Source of the DNA: Chitinophagaceae bacterium
GTDB lineage: Bacteria > Bacteroidota > Bacteroidia > Chitinophagales > Chitinophagaceae
Direction: 5' to 3'
DNA: 64,000 nt
Assembly: GCA_019638615.1 (NCBI GenBank)
Contig: JAHBTL010000003.1
Span: forward strand, 1 to 64,000
Under the pieces are notes generated by a model. That model was not told the origin of the DNA. It was given only the letters and a program-made list of their open reading frames with translations, and did not search any database. The position numbers and the translations under genes were made by a program. This document shows, in pieces, positions 40,567-49,529 of this stretch (position 1 is its first letter; the number at the start of each line of letters is the position of its first letter).

Positions 40567-41792
40567 CGGGTAAACGAAGCAATCAGCTCTTCTATCTTGC
40601 TTCCTGCATTATAAAAGCCGGCAATCTTGCGGATTACGTTCTCAACCAGTGCATCAGGGCACGACGCTCCGCTGGTGATAAGTATTTTGACCGGTTCTTC
40701 CAACGGAAGAAAATCATGGGTAAGTATTTCTTCTTTTGTATGGAAATTATAATGCAGGATCTCCTTTTCTGAAAGGATCTTATTTTCACCGCTTATGAAA
40801 TAAGTAGGGAGCTTTTCTTCGCATAATTCCACAAGATGAGACGTGTTGGAGCTGTTGTATCCCCCGATTACAATTGCCAGTTGCGCACTGGTAGCAAGCA
40901 TACCCAGTACGGCAGACTGGTTGTCGTTGGTGGCGTAACATAAAGTATCACGGGTGTCGGCAAAGCGTTCTTCGATATTGGTTTCATTTAAACCGTAATG
41001 TGCCATCATTACCTTTTTAAGATAATCTGCAATAGCCTGCGTATCGCTCGACAGCATGGTAGTTTGGTTCACCACGCCTATGCGCTGAAGATGCAGTGCC
41101 AGATCAAAGCCGTCTGAAAATCTTCCTTTAAATTCTTCCTTAAACCGGTTGGGATCTTTTTCCCCCGTAATATACCTGCCAAGCTCAATGGTTTCCTGCA
41201 TGTCGTTCACTATCACTGCAGGAGCCGAGTAAGCGCTGTGCGAAAAAGTAGCCCTTGTTTCTTCATGCCGGGGCTTGCCGTGTATAACAATGCTATATCC
41301 TTTCAGGGCAATCTGTTCCGAACGGTTCCACACTTTTTCAACAAACGGGCAGGTGGTGTTATACTGTTTGGTTTCCAGCCCCAGTCCATGTAATTTCTCC
41401 TCAATAGCCAGCGTAGTTCCAAATGCGGGAGTGATCACAATGTCTTCGGGAGTCAGTTCTTCAAATGGCATTAATTGTTTTCCATAAGTATCCTGTAAAA
41501 AATGAACTCCTCTTTCCTGCAGGTCTTCGTTTACGTGCGGGTTGTGGATCATTTCGCTTAGCAAAAAAATGCGTTTGCCCGGGTTTTCGTCTACTGTGCG
41601 GAAGGCAATTTCAATGGCGTTCTCTACCCCGTAGCAAAATCCGAAATGACGGGCCAGGTAAATATGCACAGCCCCCAGGTTGAGCAATGTGGGTGTAAAG
41701 TCTTTTTTCATCTTATCCAGTTGCTTACGGTGCTGTTTGATAGCGGAAATAAGCGGACTCCGATAAATAATAGGGACATTAAATTGTTTCAT
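40560..41792 (-). CDS. ispH: 4-hydroxy-3-methylbut-2-enyl diphosphate reductase
   Basis: IspH performs the last step of the MEP isoprenoid pathway, forming IPP and DMAPP with a [4Fe-4S] cluster. From the ATG at 41792 the protein has 410 residues, the long Bacteroidota form with an N-terminal extension (MKQFNVPIIYRSPLISAIKQ). The three cluster cysteines are in RHFGFCYGVENA, YNTTCPFVEKVW and TSGASCPDALVEN. A perfect -7 box at 41809-41816 supports this start rather than the in-frame ATG at 41828. Convergent with DUF2279. Confidence 0.95.
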   Translation of the reverse strand: MKQFNVPIIYRSPLISAIKQHRKQLDKMKKDFTPTLLNLGAVHIYLARHFGFCYGVENAIEIAFRTVDENPGKRIFLLSEMIHNPHVNEDLQERGVHFLQDTYGKQLMPFEELTPEDIVITPAFGTTLAIEEKLHGLGLETKQYNTTCPFVEKVWNRSEQIALKGYSIVIHGKPRHEETRATFSHSAYSAPAVIVNDMQETIELGRYITGEKDPNRFKEEFKGRFSDGFDLALHLQRIGVVNQTTMLSSDTQAIADYLKKVMMAHYGLNETNIEERFADTRDTLCYATNDNQSAVLGMLATSAQLAIVIGGYNSSNTSHLVELCEEKLPTYFISGENKILSEKEILHYNFHTKEEILTHDFLPLEEPVKILITSGASCPDALVENVIRKIAGFYNAGSKIEELIASFTRQ

Positions 41793-41808
41793 AACTGCTG
41801 TGCAACCG

Positions 41809-41816
41809 CAAAGGTA
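41809..41816 (-). promoter_or_regulatory. Candidate -7 box of ispH
   Basis: On the minus strand TACCTTTG matches TAnnTTTG exactly, 16 bases before the chosen ATG. This decides the start in favour of 41792. Confidence 0.5.
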
Positions 41817-41878
41817 CAAATACTGCAATAAAGTTCAGATTAGCCCGGGCAATCACTCCTGCAAAAGATGGGTTTTTA

Positions 41879-41940
41879 GCCGCAGATTCGCAGATTAGAT
41901 TTACAGATCTGCGGTAATTTCTATATGAGGTATATGTAAT
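41879..41940 (+). repeat. Dispersed GCCGCAGAT hairpin repeat, copy 2
   Basis: GCCGCAGATTCGCAGATTAG is followed by AGATCTGCGG and TTTCTATATGAG, the same order and orientation as copy 1 at 27867-27930. The two copies differ at about one base in six. Confidence 0.6.
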
Positions 41941-42047
41941 TATACATTATCTTACCGGCCGAATTGCCGGTATCTGATTTTTTTGCAGGCGGGTGGTGAC
42001 CCGTCCGACCGATCATCCGGGCGGGCACCCGTTTGGAGAACGCACTA

Positions 42048-42283
42048 CCGGTCGGTGTGACACCATAGCCGTCAACTTAGGAAATCTGGTGCTTAAATAC
42101 CCCGAATGGGGTTTAATTTGAATAGCCATCGGTGTAACCGGTGGTATATTTGCGACAATTTTACATTGAACCCCGTAGGGGTTCAACAAAACTTCGGCAT
42201 TGCTGTCCCCCAACTTTGTTGGGGGCTATTCAAATTCAAGCCCTTCGGGCTTAAGTTGACGGCTATGGTGTCACACCGACCGG
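42048..42283. mobile_element. 236-bp element with perfect 32-bp terminal inverted repeats
   Basis: Bases 42048-42079 are the exact reverse complement of 42252-42283 (outer end CCGGTCGGTGTGACACC). Inside, AATTTGAATAGCC and GGCTATTCAAATT form a second inverted pair, and several short hairpins follow (CCCCGAATGGGG, GAACCCCGTAGGGGTTC, CCCCCAACTTTGTTGGGGG, AAGCCCTTCGGGCTT). It encodes no protein. No clear target-site duplication is visible. Together with the neighbouring repeat it fills most of the spacer between ispH and the GH13 gene. Confidence 0.8.
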
Positions 42284-42373
42284 AAAGTTGTGAGTGAGCA
42301 AGAAATTGAACTTTTTCAATGCGTCCATCGCCGGTATCTGAATCAATATATAACCACAACGAGCTATTTTATT

Positions 42374-43663
42374 ATGCAGCATGTGCAGGTAACCACTCAA
42401 TCCCAAAGAGTAGACTGGAGACTTCATACCAACCTTTACGAAGTAAATCTTCGTCAATATACGGAACAGGGAAATTTTGAAGCATTTACAGAGGCTTTGC
42501 CCCGACTGAAGGAAATGGGAGTGCATACTTTGTGGTTTATGCCCCTTACCCCCATAGCCCGGCAAAGAATGAAGGGAACCTTGGGGAGTTATTACGCCTG
42601 TTCGGATTATACTTCTGTCAATCCTGAATTTGGCACATTGAACGATTTTAAAAAGCTGGTCAATGTTGCACATGAGTTGGGTTTTAAAGTAATTATCGAC
42701 TGGGTTGCCAATCATACGGGCTGGGATCATGTGTGGACGGACTCCAATCCGGAGTTTTACAAGCGGGACGCTTCAGGCGTTTTTAAAGCAGCATCGGGCA
42801 TGGATGATATTATTGAACTGGATTATGAAAATCCATCCCTGGTCAGGGCAATGATCGACGCTATGCAGTTTTGGGTAAAAGCGTGTGATATAGACGGATT
42901 CAGGTGCGATCTGGCTTCATGGGTACCGCTTCATTTCTGGAAAAAAGCCCGTCCTGAATTAGATGCGGTAAAGCCGCTTTTCTGGTTGGGAGAAATGGAT
43001 GCCATCGAAAGCAAAGAATACCTGGATGTTTTTGATGTGGCCTATGCCTGGCAATGGATGCATACCACCGAAACATTTTATAAGAAAGACAGGAGGGTAG
43101 CATTGCTCACTGACCTGCTCAACCAGTATAATAGCATTTGTGTTGATGGGAAAGCCGCCTTGTTTTTTACTTCCAATCATGATGAAAACAGTTGGAACGG
43201 GACCGAGTTTGAAAAATATGGCGATATGGCAAATGCACTGGCTGTACTTGGTTTTACATGGAAAGGGATGCCCCTGTTGTATAGCGGGCAGGAGTTGCCT
43301 AATTTAAAGCGACTCAAATTTTTTGATAAAGATGTGATTGAATGGAAGGGCGGTTTTGCCATGCAGGCGTTTTATAGCAAATTATTACAGTTGCATACAG
43401 CTAACCCTGCGCTCTCTGTTACGGCGCCTGTAAAAATATTAAACATCCCGTCCGACGGGCATATACTGGCGTATTATCGTTCTTCCGGTAACGACCTGGT
43501 GCTGGTCATCCTTAATCTTTCGCCTTACCCGGCAAGGTTCAGGATCCAATCGCTGGATGTGAATGAGCCCTGCAAAGAACTTTTCAGCGGGGAAGTAAAA
43601 CAATGTTCGGGCGATAGCTGGTTTGAACTGCCCCAGTGGGGGTATAAAATATATGTAAAATAA
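42374..43663 (+). CDS. GH13 alpha-amylase family glycosidase
   Basis: From the ATG at 42374 this is a 429-residue cytoplasmic enzyme without signal peptide. The (beta/alpha)8 barrel motifs are visible: region I DWVANHTG, region II with nucleophile Asp in DIDGFRCDLASWVP, region III with acid/base Glu in FWLGEMDAIES, and region IV FFTSNHDENSWNG. A short C-terminal beta domain ends in WFELPQWGYKIYVK. It should act on alpha-1,4-glucans or maltodextrins. A GTG at 42290 would extend it into spacer sequence and is not preferred. Confidence 0.92.
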   Translation: MQHVQVTTQSQRVDWRLHTNLYEVNLRQYTEQGNFEAFTEALPRLKEMGVHTLWFMPLTPIARQRMKGTLGSYYACSDYTSVNPEFGTLNDFKKLVNVAHELGFKVIIDWVANHTGWDHVWTDSNPEFYKRDASGVFKAASGMDDIIELDYENPSLVRAMIDAMQFWVKACDIDGFRCDLASWVPLHFWKKARPELDAVKPLFWLGEMDAIESKEYLDVFDVAYAWQWMHTTETFYKKDRRVALLTDLLNQYNSICVDGKAALFFTSNHDENSWNGTEFEKYGDMANALAVLGFTWKGMPLLYSGQELPNLKRLKFFDKDVIEWKGGFAMQAFYSKLLQLHTANPALSVTAPVKILNIPSDGHILAYYRSSGNDLVLVILNLSPYPARFRIQSLDVNEPCKELFSGEVKQCSGDSWFELPQWGYKIYVK

Positions 43664-43694
43664 AAGCCGGGCATTTATTTGTACCCGGCCTTAT
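43664..43694. terminator. Bidirectional terminator between GH13 and HtrA genes
   Basis: AGCCGGG and CCCGGC pair around a 12-base loop, flanked by TAAAA on the left and CTTAT on the right, between two convergent genes. Confidence 0.55.
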
Positions 43695-43713
43695 AATCAT
43701 GTACTATATTTTA

Positions 43714-45219
43714 TTACTGGGGATCCCTGCTGATGCTGTAAGTATACAGTCCTTCAAATCCCGGGTAAAAACCATCCAGTTTAATATTAGATCCTGCTTT
43801 CTGGATCTGGCTGGCAAGTTCTTCAACATTGGCTACCGGTTTGTCATTGACGCGAAGTATAACAAATCCGTCCTTCATCCTTGTCTGCCCGTCAATTAAT
43901 CCGTTCTGATTGATCTTTTTCACTATTACACCGCCCGTTTGACCATATTCAGAGGCTTTCTTTTTGTCGAGCGCGACGAAATCGGCCCCAAATTCATCGA
44001 GTACGGAAGTTTTTACTACATCGTAAGTGCCTGATTTATTTTTTAAGGTAACATCCACGGTACGTTCCTTACCTTCCCTTTGGTATGTTACGGAGATCTT
44101 GTCGCCTGGTTTCAGCCTGGCGATCTGTTCTACCATTTCATTGCCCGATGTAACGGGTACGCCGCTTACTTTAGTGATATAATCGCCGGCTTTAATGCCT
44201 GCGGACACAGCGGCTCCGTCTTTGGCAACATCTGTTACATATACGCCCATACCGGTTTTATATCCCACTTTTTCTTTTTGTGAATCAGGGGCTTCATCGG
44301 GCAGGTAGCTGATGCCCAGGTAAGCGCGCTGCACTGTACCGAACTGTATCAGATCGTTCACAATTTTTTTAGCAATGTTCACCGGAATGGCATACGAATA
44401 ACCTGCATAAGATCCGGTGGGTGAGGCTATCGCGGAGTTGATGCCGATCAGCTCCCCGTTGGTATTTACCAGTGCCCCGCCGCTGTTACCCTGGTTTACT
44501 GCCGCATCGGTTTGCAGGAAGGCCTCGATAGGCGTTTGGCTCCTGCGGGCATTTAAACCCAGGTTTCTTCCTTTGGCGCTGATAATACCGGCGGTAACAG
44601 TAGTTTCAAGGTTCAGGGGGTAGCCTATGGCAAGCACCCATTGACCTATCTGCACATTGTCTGAGTTACCATATAAAAGGAACGGAAGACTCTTGGCATC
44701 TATCTTCAGCACCGCGAGATCGCTGCTGGGATCGGCTCCGATCACCTTGGCAGTAAAGCTTCTTTTGTCGCTTAACCCTACTTTTATTTCGCTGGCGCCA
44801 TCTATTACGTGGTTATTGGTAATAATATATCCGTCCTGGCTTACAATTACGCCTGAGCCGGAAGCTCTTTGGGGAATACTGCGCATCTGGGGGGCATCGC
44901 CGAAGAAATCATCGAAAAAATCGTCGGGAACCAGGCCCCGGAACGGATTGCTCCTGCGGGGGAGGTTGTTGCTTGCCTGTTCTTTGCCAATAACCGTTGT
45001 GATATGCACAACCGCCGGAACGGCTGTTTTGGCCGGCTGTTCAAAATCCACAGGCCCGGGTATATTATTCCCATCAAATAAACCCGCATAATTGGCAGGT
45101 ATTTTTATGCCTTCCTGAACGGCTGCCGGTTTTGTAACATAGGAGTTATAAGCATACATTACTCCAAACGCGGTAATGGCGCTTATGATTACAGTGAATA
45201 GAACTTGTTTGATTTTCAT
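43714..45219 (-). CDS. Do-family periplasmic serine endoprotease (DegP/HtrA)
   Basis: A 501-residue envelope quality-control protease. An N-terminal membrane segment or signal at about residues 7-25, then the trypsin-like domain with the catalytic triad His in ITNNHVIDGA, Asp in SSDLAVLKID and Ser in NQGNSGGALVN, followed by two PDZ domains (GMGVYVTDVAKDGAAVSAG and the C-terminal GGVIVKKINQNGLIDG region). It degrades or refolds misfolded envelope proteins. It is monocistronic, with an exact -7 box upstream. Confidence 0.96.
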   Translation of the reverse strand: MKIKQVLFTVIISAITAFGVMYAYNSYVTKPAAVQEGIKIPANYAGLFDGNNIPGPVDFEQPAKTAVPAVVHITTVIGKEQASNNLPRRSNPFRGLVPDDFFDDFFGDAPQMRSIPQRASGSGVIVSQDGYIITNNHVIDGASEIKVGLSDKRSFTAKVIGADPSSDLAVLKIDAKSLPFLLYGNSDNVQIGQWVLAIGYPLNLETTVTAGIISAKGRNLGLNARRSQTPIEAFLQTDAAVNQGNSGGALVNTNGELIGINSAIASPTGSYAGYSYAIPVNIAKKIVNDLIQFGTVQRAYLGISYLPDEAPDSQKEKVGYKTGMGVYVTDVAKDGAAVSAGIKAGDYITKVSGVPVTSGNEMVEQIARLKPGDKISVTYQREGKERTVDVTLKNKSGTYDVVKTSVLDEFGADFVALDKKKASEYGQTGGVIVKKINQNGLIDGQTRMKDGFVILRVNDKPVANVEELASQIQKAGSNIKLDGFYPGFEGLYTYSISRDPQ

Positions 45220-45245
45220 CGTTTATGAGCATTTAATTTCCTGGT

Positions 45246-45253
45246 CAAATGTA
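45246..45253 (-). promoter_or_regulatory. Candidate -7 box of the HtrA gene
   Basis: On the minus strand TACATTTG matches TAnnTTTG, with TTTG 22 bases upstream as a possible -33 element. The start codon is about 27 bases downstream. Confidence 0.45.
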
Positions 45254-45486
45254 AACATACTTCTCTATTCTTCATCAAATGCCATGCCTTTCAGGGCTGA
45301 GCGGAAAGGGAGCATGATCGGGGTGACATTTAGTCTTATCCATCCTTCAGCAAATGACTTGGAAGAGCCTGTGTTCGTTTTATTTAATGGCGAGAGTGAA
45401 ATTACGAAGGAATACGTAATTAAAATGTTAATGATTATGGGGTGAAAATAAAGAAAACAGAGAGGGATGAGGCATCAACGGAATCT

Positions 45487-46494
45487 TTAATTGTTCCCGA
45501 GGTTTTTTAGAAAAGCCATCGTGTCTATGCCATCTGCATAATCATACAGGGTGGGCGCCTGTGCCTGTCCCAAAGGGAGCTTTTCAATACCGGTTATGCA
45601 CTGTATTTCATCAGGATTAAGATGGGCATATATATCGCCGGGGTTAACATAAAACTCGTAGTTCAACTGGCTGATGGGGGAGAACGGGGATTGATTTTCG
45701 GACAGCAGTATGGAACCATTGGTCATATAAAACTTTTGATTCACGATATGCATAGCCAGGTTAAAATCATAATTGTGCTTGTATTTATGATTTTCGATCA
45801 GGTAATCATACCTGCGAAAAGCATCTAATAGGGACACGAAATCGTATTGCTGCGGCACGTATATTTTTGTCACATTCCTGCACCCCATCCCAAAATACAT
45901 GTACACATCATCCGAAAGCTTTTCTAATTCAGCGGTTGTTTCATTTCCCCTGACAATGGCAACCGATGTCCGGTTTTTTCGTATGATGTGCGGATACTTC
46001 CCAAAGTAATAATCAAAATACCGGGCAGTGTTGTTCGACCCTGTTGCAATGTAAGCGTCGCAACCTTTTAGCCTCTCTTCGAATTTTACGCATTCCGATA
46101 CTTTTTCATTCCATTCCGTCATCCTGTCCACGAGGTGCTTCAGCAGTATATTGTCTTTTGAAGAACATTTGATTGTTTGCGTATGCCCGTTTATAAAAAC
46201 GCACAAAAAGTCAAAGAACCCTACCAGGGGAATATTGCCGGCCATCACCACGCCTACATTGTATACTTTTGAGGGCAGAGGAGGTATGGCATAGTATTGC
46301 GCCCACTCTTCCAGTTTTGCTTCATCAAGGTAGTTGCAGGCAATCTGGCGGACTGCGTGAGCAATAAATTCAGGAATAAACCATGCATTATTTTCAGCCG
46401 CTCTTTGCTGAATATTCTTCCAATGGATGTCGTCGCTTAGTATATAATCTTTAAGGCGGGCCGCTATTTCTATCCGCTCCTGTAAATTCAGCAT
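45487..46494 (-). CDS. Acyl-CoA reductase, LuxC family
   Basis: A 335-residue protein of the LuxC/aldehyde-dehydrogenase-fold acyl-CoA reductase family. Visible features are VGVVMAGNIPLVGFFDFLCV (nucleotide-binding region) and the active-site block YFGMGCRNVTKIYVP, whose Cys corresponds to the catalytic thiol. Bacteroidota carry this gene beside a ferredoxin, as here (divergent, 78 bases apart). It would reduce an acyl-CoA to the aldehyde; there is no luciferase context. The physiological substrate is unknown. Confidence 0.9.
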   Translation of the reverse strand: MLNLQERIEIAARLKDYILSDDIHWKNIQQRAAENNAWFIPEFIAHAVRQIACNYLDEAKLEEWAQYYAIPPLPSKVYNVGVVMAGNIPLVGFFDFLCVFINGHTQTIKCSSKDNILLKHLVDRMTEWNEKVSECVKFEERLKGCDAYIATGSNNTARYFDYYFGKYPHIIRKNRTSVAIVRGNETTAELEKLSDDVYMYFGMGCRNVTKIYVPQQYDFVSLLDAFRRYDYLIENHKYKHNYDFNLAMHIVNQKFYMTNGSILLSENQSPFSPISQLNYEFYVNPGDIYAHLNPDEIQCITGIEKLPLGQAQAPTLYDYADGIDTMAFLKNLGNN

Positions 46495-46524
46495 TGATTA
46501 TTAATTCGGATGTAACTATCTTTG
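46494..46524 (+). promoter_or_regulatory. Ferredoxin promoter (-33 TTG, -7 TATCTTTG)
   Basis: TTG at 46494-46496 and TATCTTTG at 46517-46524 are separated by 20 bases, a complete Bacteroidota-type promoter. The predicted leader to the ATG at 46573 is about 40 bases. It overlaps the start of the divergent LuxC gene. Confidence 0.6.
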
Positions 46525-46572
46525 ATGTGCAAATCTAAATGCAAAAAATGATCTGTAAAATTGTAAATTAGT

Positions 46573-46920
46573 ATGGCTATAAAAATAACAGACGAATGCA
46601 TAAATTGCGGAGCCTGTGAGCCGGAATGTCCAAACAATGCCATTTACGAGGGAGGAGTAGAGTGGTCAATTTCAGACGGTACCACTATAAAAGGTTCTTA
46701 TGTACTGATGGATGGAACTGTGGTGGATGCGGACGAGCGGCTGGTGCCAATAAGCGTGGACACTTATTATATAGCACCCAATAAGTGCACAGAATGCCAG
46801 GGTTTTCATGAGGAGCCGCAATGTGCGGCAGTATGTCCGGTAGATTGTTGCGTGCCGGACGAAATGTACCAGGAAACAGTAGAAGAACTGATGGAAAAGA
46901 AAAGTAAGTTGCACGTTTGA
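46573..46920 (+). CDS. Two-cluster [4Fe-4S] ferredoxin
   Basis: A 115-residue cytoplasmic electron carrier. The first cluster motif is [13 protein letters not shown], the second begins CTECQGF and continues with [11 protein letters not shown], so two 4Fe-4S clusters are held by the usual eight cysteines. A long insert of about 60 residues with [20 protein letters not shown] lies between them, typical of the Bacteroidota form. It is divergent from the acyl-CoA reductase gene, which suggests a functional link. Confidence 0.95.
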   Translation: MAIKITDECINCGACEPECPNNAIYEGGVEWSISDGTTIKGSYVLMDGTVVDADERLVPISVDTYYIAPNKCTECQGFHEEPQCAAVCPVDCCVPDEMYQETVEELMEKKSKLHV

Positions 46921-47054
46921 AGCCGGAAATTGTAAATTCTTGAATAATGATGCTTCGGCATCATAGTACAAGCGGGTGATATTTCCCGTTTTGAGGGTGA
47001 AGGAAAGTAATGATACCTTCACCCTTGTTTTTACTACCTGTTCAACTGGCATGT

Positions 47055-47534
47055 ATGGCACGCTACCTGTTTTGTGTTGTTTTAATTTTAACGCTGTATG
47101 GCTGTATGCTTGAGTTTCGTGAAGAAAAGGAAAGGGTGAACGCCTTAAATGCCATATTGCAGGCAGACGTTGATTTTTCCAACCGGTCTAAAGAAGTGGG
47201 CATGCGTAAGGCCTTTTTGGAGTTTATAAATGATGAAGGGATACTGCTGCGCCCGGGGAGGATGCCTATTGTTGGGGCAGATGCCGTGGATTTTATAACG
47301 TCGGTCAACGATTCAACGTTTGAGCTTACCTGGAAACCTGAAGGTGGAAATGTCTCCCGTTCTTATGATATGGGGTATACTTATGGAATATACGAGATGC
47401 AGGTAGAAGATTCCACACACAAAGGGACGTATGTAACAATATGGGAAAAGCAAAGCAATGGCGACTGGAAGTTTGTGCTCGACAGCGGAAATGAGGGAAT
47501 CGGTGCATCAGGCGGTTCCCTTCCAGGGCAATAA
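47055..47534 (+). CDS. Exported DUF4440/SnoaL-like protein
   Basis: From the ATG at 47055 (MARYLFCVVLILTLYGC) this is a 159-residue lipoprotein with its lipobox cysteine at about residue 17. The mature part resembles the DUF4440/SnoaL-like fold: AILQADVDFSNRSKEVGMRK, AFLEFINDEGILLRPGR, a central YDMGYTYGIYEMQ and a late WEKQSNGDWKFVLDSGN. Such proteins are small-molecule binding or of unknown role. The ddl gene follows after about 107 bases. An in-frame ATG at 47010 would add 15 residues without a signal-like gain. Confidence 0.85.
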   Translation: MARYLFCVVLILTLYGCMLEFREEKERVNALNAILQADVDFSNRSKEVGMRKAFLEFINDEGILLRPGRMPIVGADAVDFITSVNDSTFELTWKPEGGNVSRSYDMGYTYGIYEMQVEDSTHKGTYVTIWEKQSNGDWKFVLDSGNEGIGASGGSLPGQ

Positions 47535-47641
47535 AAAACGGCAACAGATAAAACAGGTAGCTGAAAGCCTGAAATTTAGCTTTTTGCGTATCATATTTGA
47601 ATTCAAATATCGTTTCTTTGCAGGCAAATATTACAAAATTC

Positions 47642-48649
47642 ATGAAACCTAATATTGCGTTTGTTACCGGTGGTTATTCAGGAGAATCAGTGATTTCATA
47701 TAAAAGCGCGGTTACCATCGAAGACAATATTGATAAAGATAAATACAATGTTTATACGATCGATATCAGAACAGACGGATGGTTTTACCGTGCCGGCGAT
47801 ACGGTTGTGCCTGTTGACCGCAATGACTTTACAATTACACTGAATGGTACACGCATTAAGTTTGACGGGGTTTTGATCGGCATTCATGGCACGCCGGGCG
47901 AAGACGGAAAGCTCCAGGGTTATTTTGATATGCTGGGCTTGCCTTACAGTTCCTGCGACGCTGCAACCTCCGCCCTGACGTTCAATAAACGATATACCGT
48001 ATCTGTAGCTGCATTCAGCGGTATACCGGTGGCCAAATCTGTGCTGTTGATTAAAAACCAGTTTGAGAGTGCAGATGAAATTGTGAATGGATTGAAGTTT
48101 CCTGTATTTGTAAAACCCAATAATGGAGGCTCCAGCATCGGGATGTCCAAGGTAGACCACCCCTCGGAGGAGTTGGGGAACGCGATTGCCAAAGCATTTA
48201 AGGAAGATGACCAGGTACTCGTTGAGGAATTTATTAAAGGGAGGGAGTTTACAATAGGCGTTTTTAAAAAAGAAGGAAAGATCATCACGCTTCCCATTAC
48301 CGAAGTGATAAGTAAAAATGATTTTTTTGATTATGAAGCGAAGTATACCGCAGGACGGTCTGCAGAAATTACCCCGGCCCAGGTAGAAGAAACAATAGCC
48401 GGACAAATACGGACTACTGCCACCCGGGTATATAAAATTTTTAATTGCAGCGGGATAGTAAGGATGGATTTTATTTTCAATGAAGAGAGCAAGACGCCTT
48501 ACCTGCTCGAGATCAATACGGTGCCGGGACAGAGCGAGGCAAGCATTGTGCCGCAACAGGTAAAAGCCATGGGGTGGACCCTGAAAGCCTTTTATTCTGC
48601 ATTAATTGAGGAGGCGCTTTCCAGGAAAGCAAAGAGCAAGGATATTTGA
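47642..48649 (+). CDS. ddl: D-alanine--D-alanine ligase
   Basis: Ddl makes the D-Ala-D-Ala dipeptide for peptidoglycan. From the ATG at 47642 (MKPNIAFVTGGYSGES) it has 335 residues, normal for the family. The N-terminal domain includes FDGVLIGIHGTPGEDGKLQG, and the ATP-grasp domain has PVFVKPNNGGSSIGMSKV, VLVEEFIKGREFTIGV and the metal site FNCSGIVRMDFIFN with LLEINTVPGQSE. A PASTA-protein gene follows after 21 bases in the same direction, which fits a cell-wall operon. Confidence 0.97.
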   Translation: MKPNIAFVTGGYSGESVISYKSAVTIEDNIDKDKYNVYTIDIRTDGWFYRAGDTVVPVDRNDFTITLNGTRIKFDGVLIGIHGTPGEDGKLQGYFDMLGLPYSSCDAATSALTFNKRYTVSVAAFSGIPVAKSVLLIKNQFESADEIVNGLKFPVFVKPNNGGSSIGMSKVDHPSEELGNAIAKAFKEDDQVLVEEFIKGREFTIGVFKKEGKIITLPITEVISKNDFFDYEAKYTAGRSAEITPAQVEETIAGQIRTTATRVYKIFNCSGIVRMDFIFNEESKTPYLLEINTVPGQSEASIVPQQVKAMGWTLKAFYSALIEEALSRKAKSKDI

Positions 48650-48670
48650 AATTCAGATTTTGCATAATAT

Positions 48671-49498
48671 ATGTTCAAATTCATAAAGAAGCGTCCTTTT
48701 TGGGTTAGTTTAGTATTAATAATTGGGATCATTTTCCTGATCATTGTTCTTTTTTTGCAATCATTGCGTTTTTTTACGCATCATGGTTCTTATCTAAAAG
48801 TTCCGGATGTATATAATAAAGACATCAAGGATGCCACTGCTTTGCTGAACGGGCAGGGGTTTGATGTACAGGTGCTGGATTCAGTATATTATGACACACT
48901 GGCTCCCCGGTCTGTTGTAAAACAGTTTCCCGAGCCTGATGCCACTGTGAAAGTAAACAGGGTGGTGTATCTTACTATAAACCGCGCTGTTCCTCCTATC
49001 ATCGAAATGCCCAACCTGGTGGGCATGAGCTTCAGAAATGCAGAGCTTGAAATAAGAACAAGAGGCCTTAAACTGGGCGATACCTCGTATAAACCGGATA
49101 TAGCAAAAAACGCAGTGTTAGACCAGTTGATAAAGAATCAAACTGTTAAGCCGGGAACAAAAATCACGATGGGCACAACCATTTCACTGGTTTTAGGTGC
49201 AGGTGTGAGCAGTGAAGATATGCCGGTACCTGATTTGTTTGGGATGAATTTTGAAGAAGCCGCTGCTTTACTGGAAGCAAATGGTATTGTGTTAAGCAGT
49301 GTGGTGCCCGACGGGAATATAACAGATACCGGAGGGGCGTTTGTTTTTTGGCAACAACCAGACAGGGTGAACCCCGACGGCAGCATCAACAGGATCCGCA
49401 AAGGGCAAATGATGGATGTACGTATTACAGCGGTTAAGCCTGTCAGGAAAATAGCAGACAGTACTGCAAAAGCCGCTACCGGCGCTAACGAATACTGA
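48671..49498 (+). CDS. Membrane-anchored protein with three PASTA domains
   Basis: A 275-residue protein with a short cytoplasmic tail, one membrane helix at about residues 10-34 and three PASTA domains in the periplasm at about 38-103 (YLKVPDVYNKDIKDATALLN), 108-175 (IIEMPNLVGMSFRNAELEIR) and 182-255 (MPVPDLFGMNFEEAAALLEA). PASTA domains bind peptidoglycan or beta-lactam-like ligands. There is no kinase or transpeptidase domain. It sits directly behind ddl, so a role in wall synthesis is likely, but the exact job is unknown. Confidence 0.94.
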   Translation: MFKFIKKRPFWVSLVLIIGIIFLIIVLFLQSLRFFTHHGSYLKVPDVYNKDIKDATALLNGQGFDVQVLDSVYYDTLAPRSVVKQFPEPDATVKVNRVVYLTINRAVPPIIEMPNLVGMSFRNAELEIRTRGLKLGDTSYKPDIAKNAVLDQLIKNQTVKPGTKITMGTTISLVLGAGVSSEDMPVPDLFGMNFEEAAALLEANGIVLSSVVPDGNITDTGGAFVFWQQPDRVNPDGSINRIRKGQMMDVRITAVKPVRKIADSTAKAATGANEY

Positions 49499-49529
49499 TC
49501 CTGATTTCATCATTTTTAAACCATATAAA

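Noticed and set aside
42013-42297. Short open frames within the 42-kb inverted-repeat element
   Set aside because: They are translations of the repeat itself, with no start or coding signal.
42290-42373. GTG-initiated 28-residue extension of the GH13 protein
   Set aside because: It begins seven bases after the inverted-repeat element and does not resemble GH13 N termini; the ATG at 42374 fits the family.
45220-45480. Possible small gene between HtrA and LuxC
   Set aside because: The plus-strand frame overlaps the HtrA start and promoter box and has no recognisable domain or signal.
45487-46920. Bioluminescence (lux) operon suggested by LuxC homology
   Set aside because: No luxA, luxB, luxD or luxE is present; LuxC-like reductase beside a ferredoxin is a common Bacteroidota arrangement.
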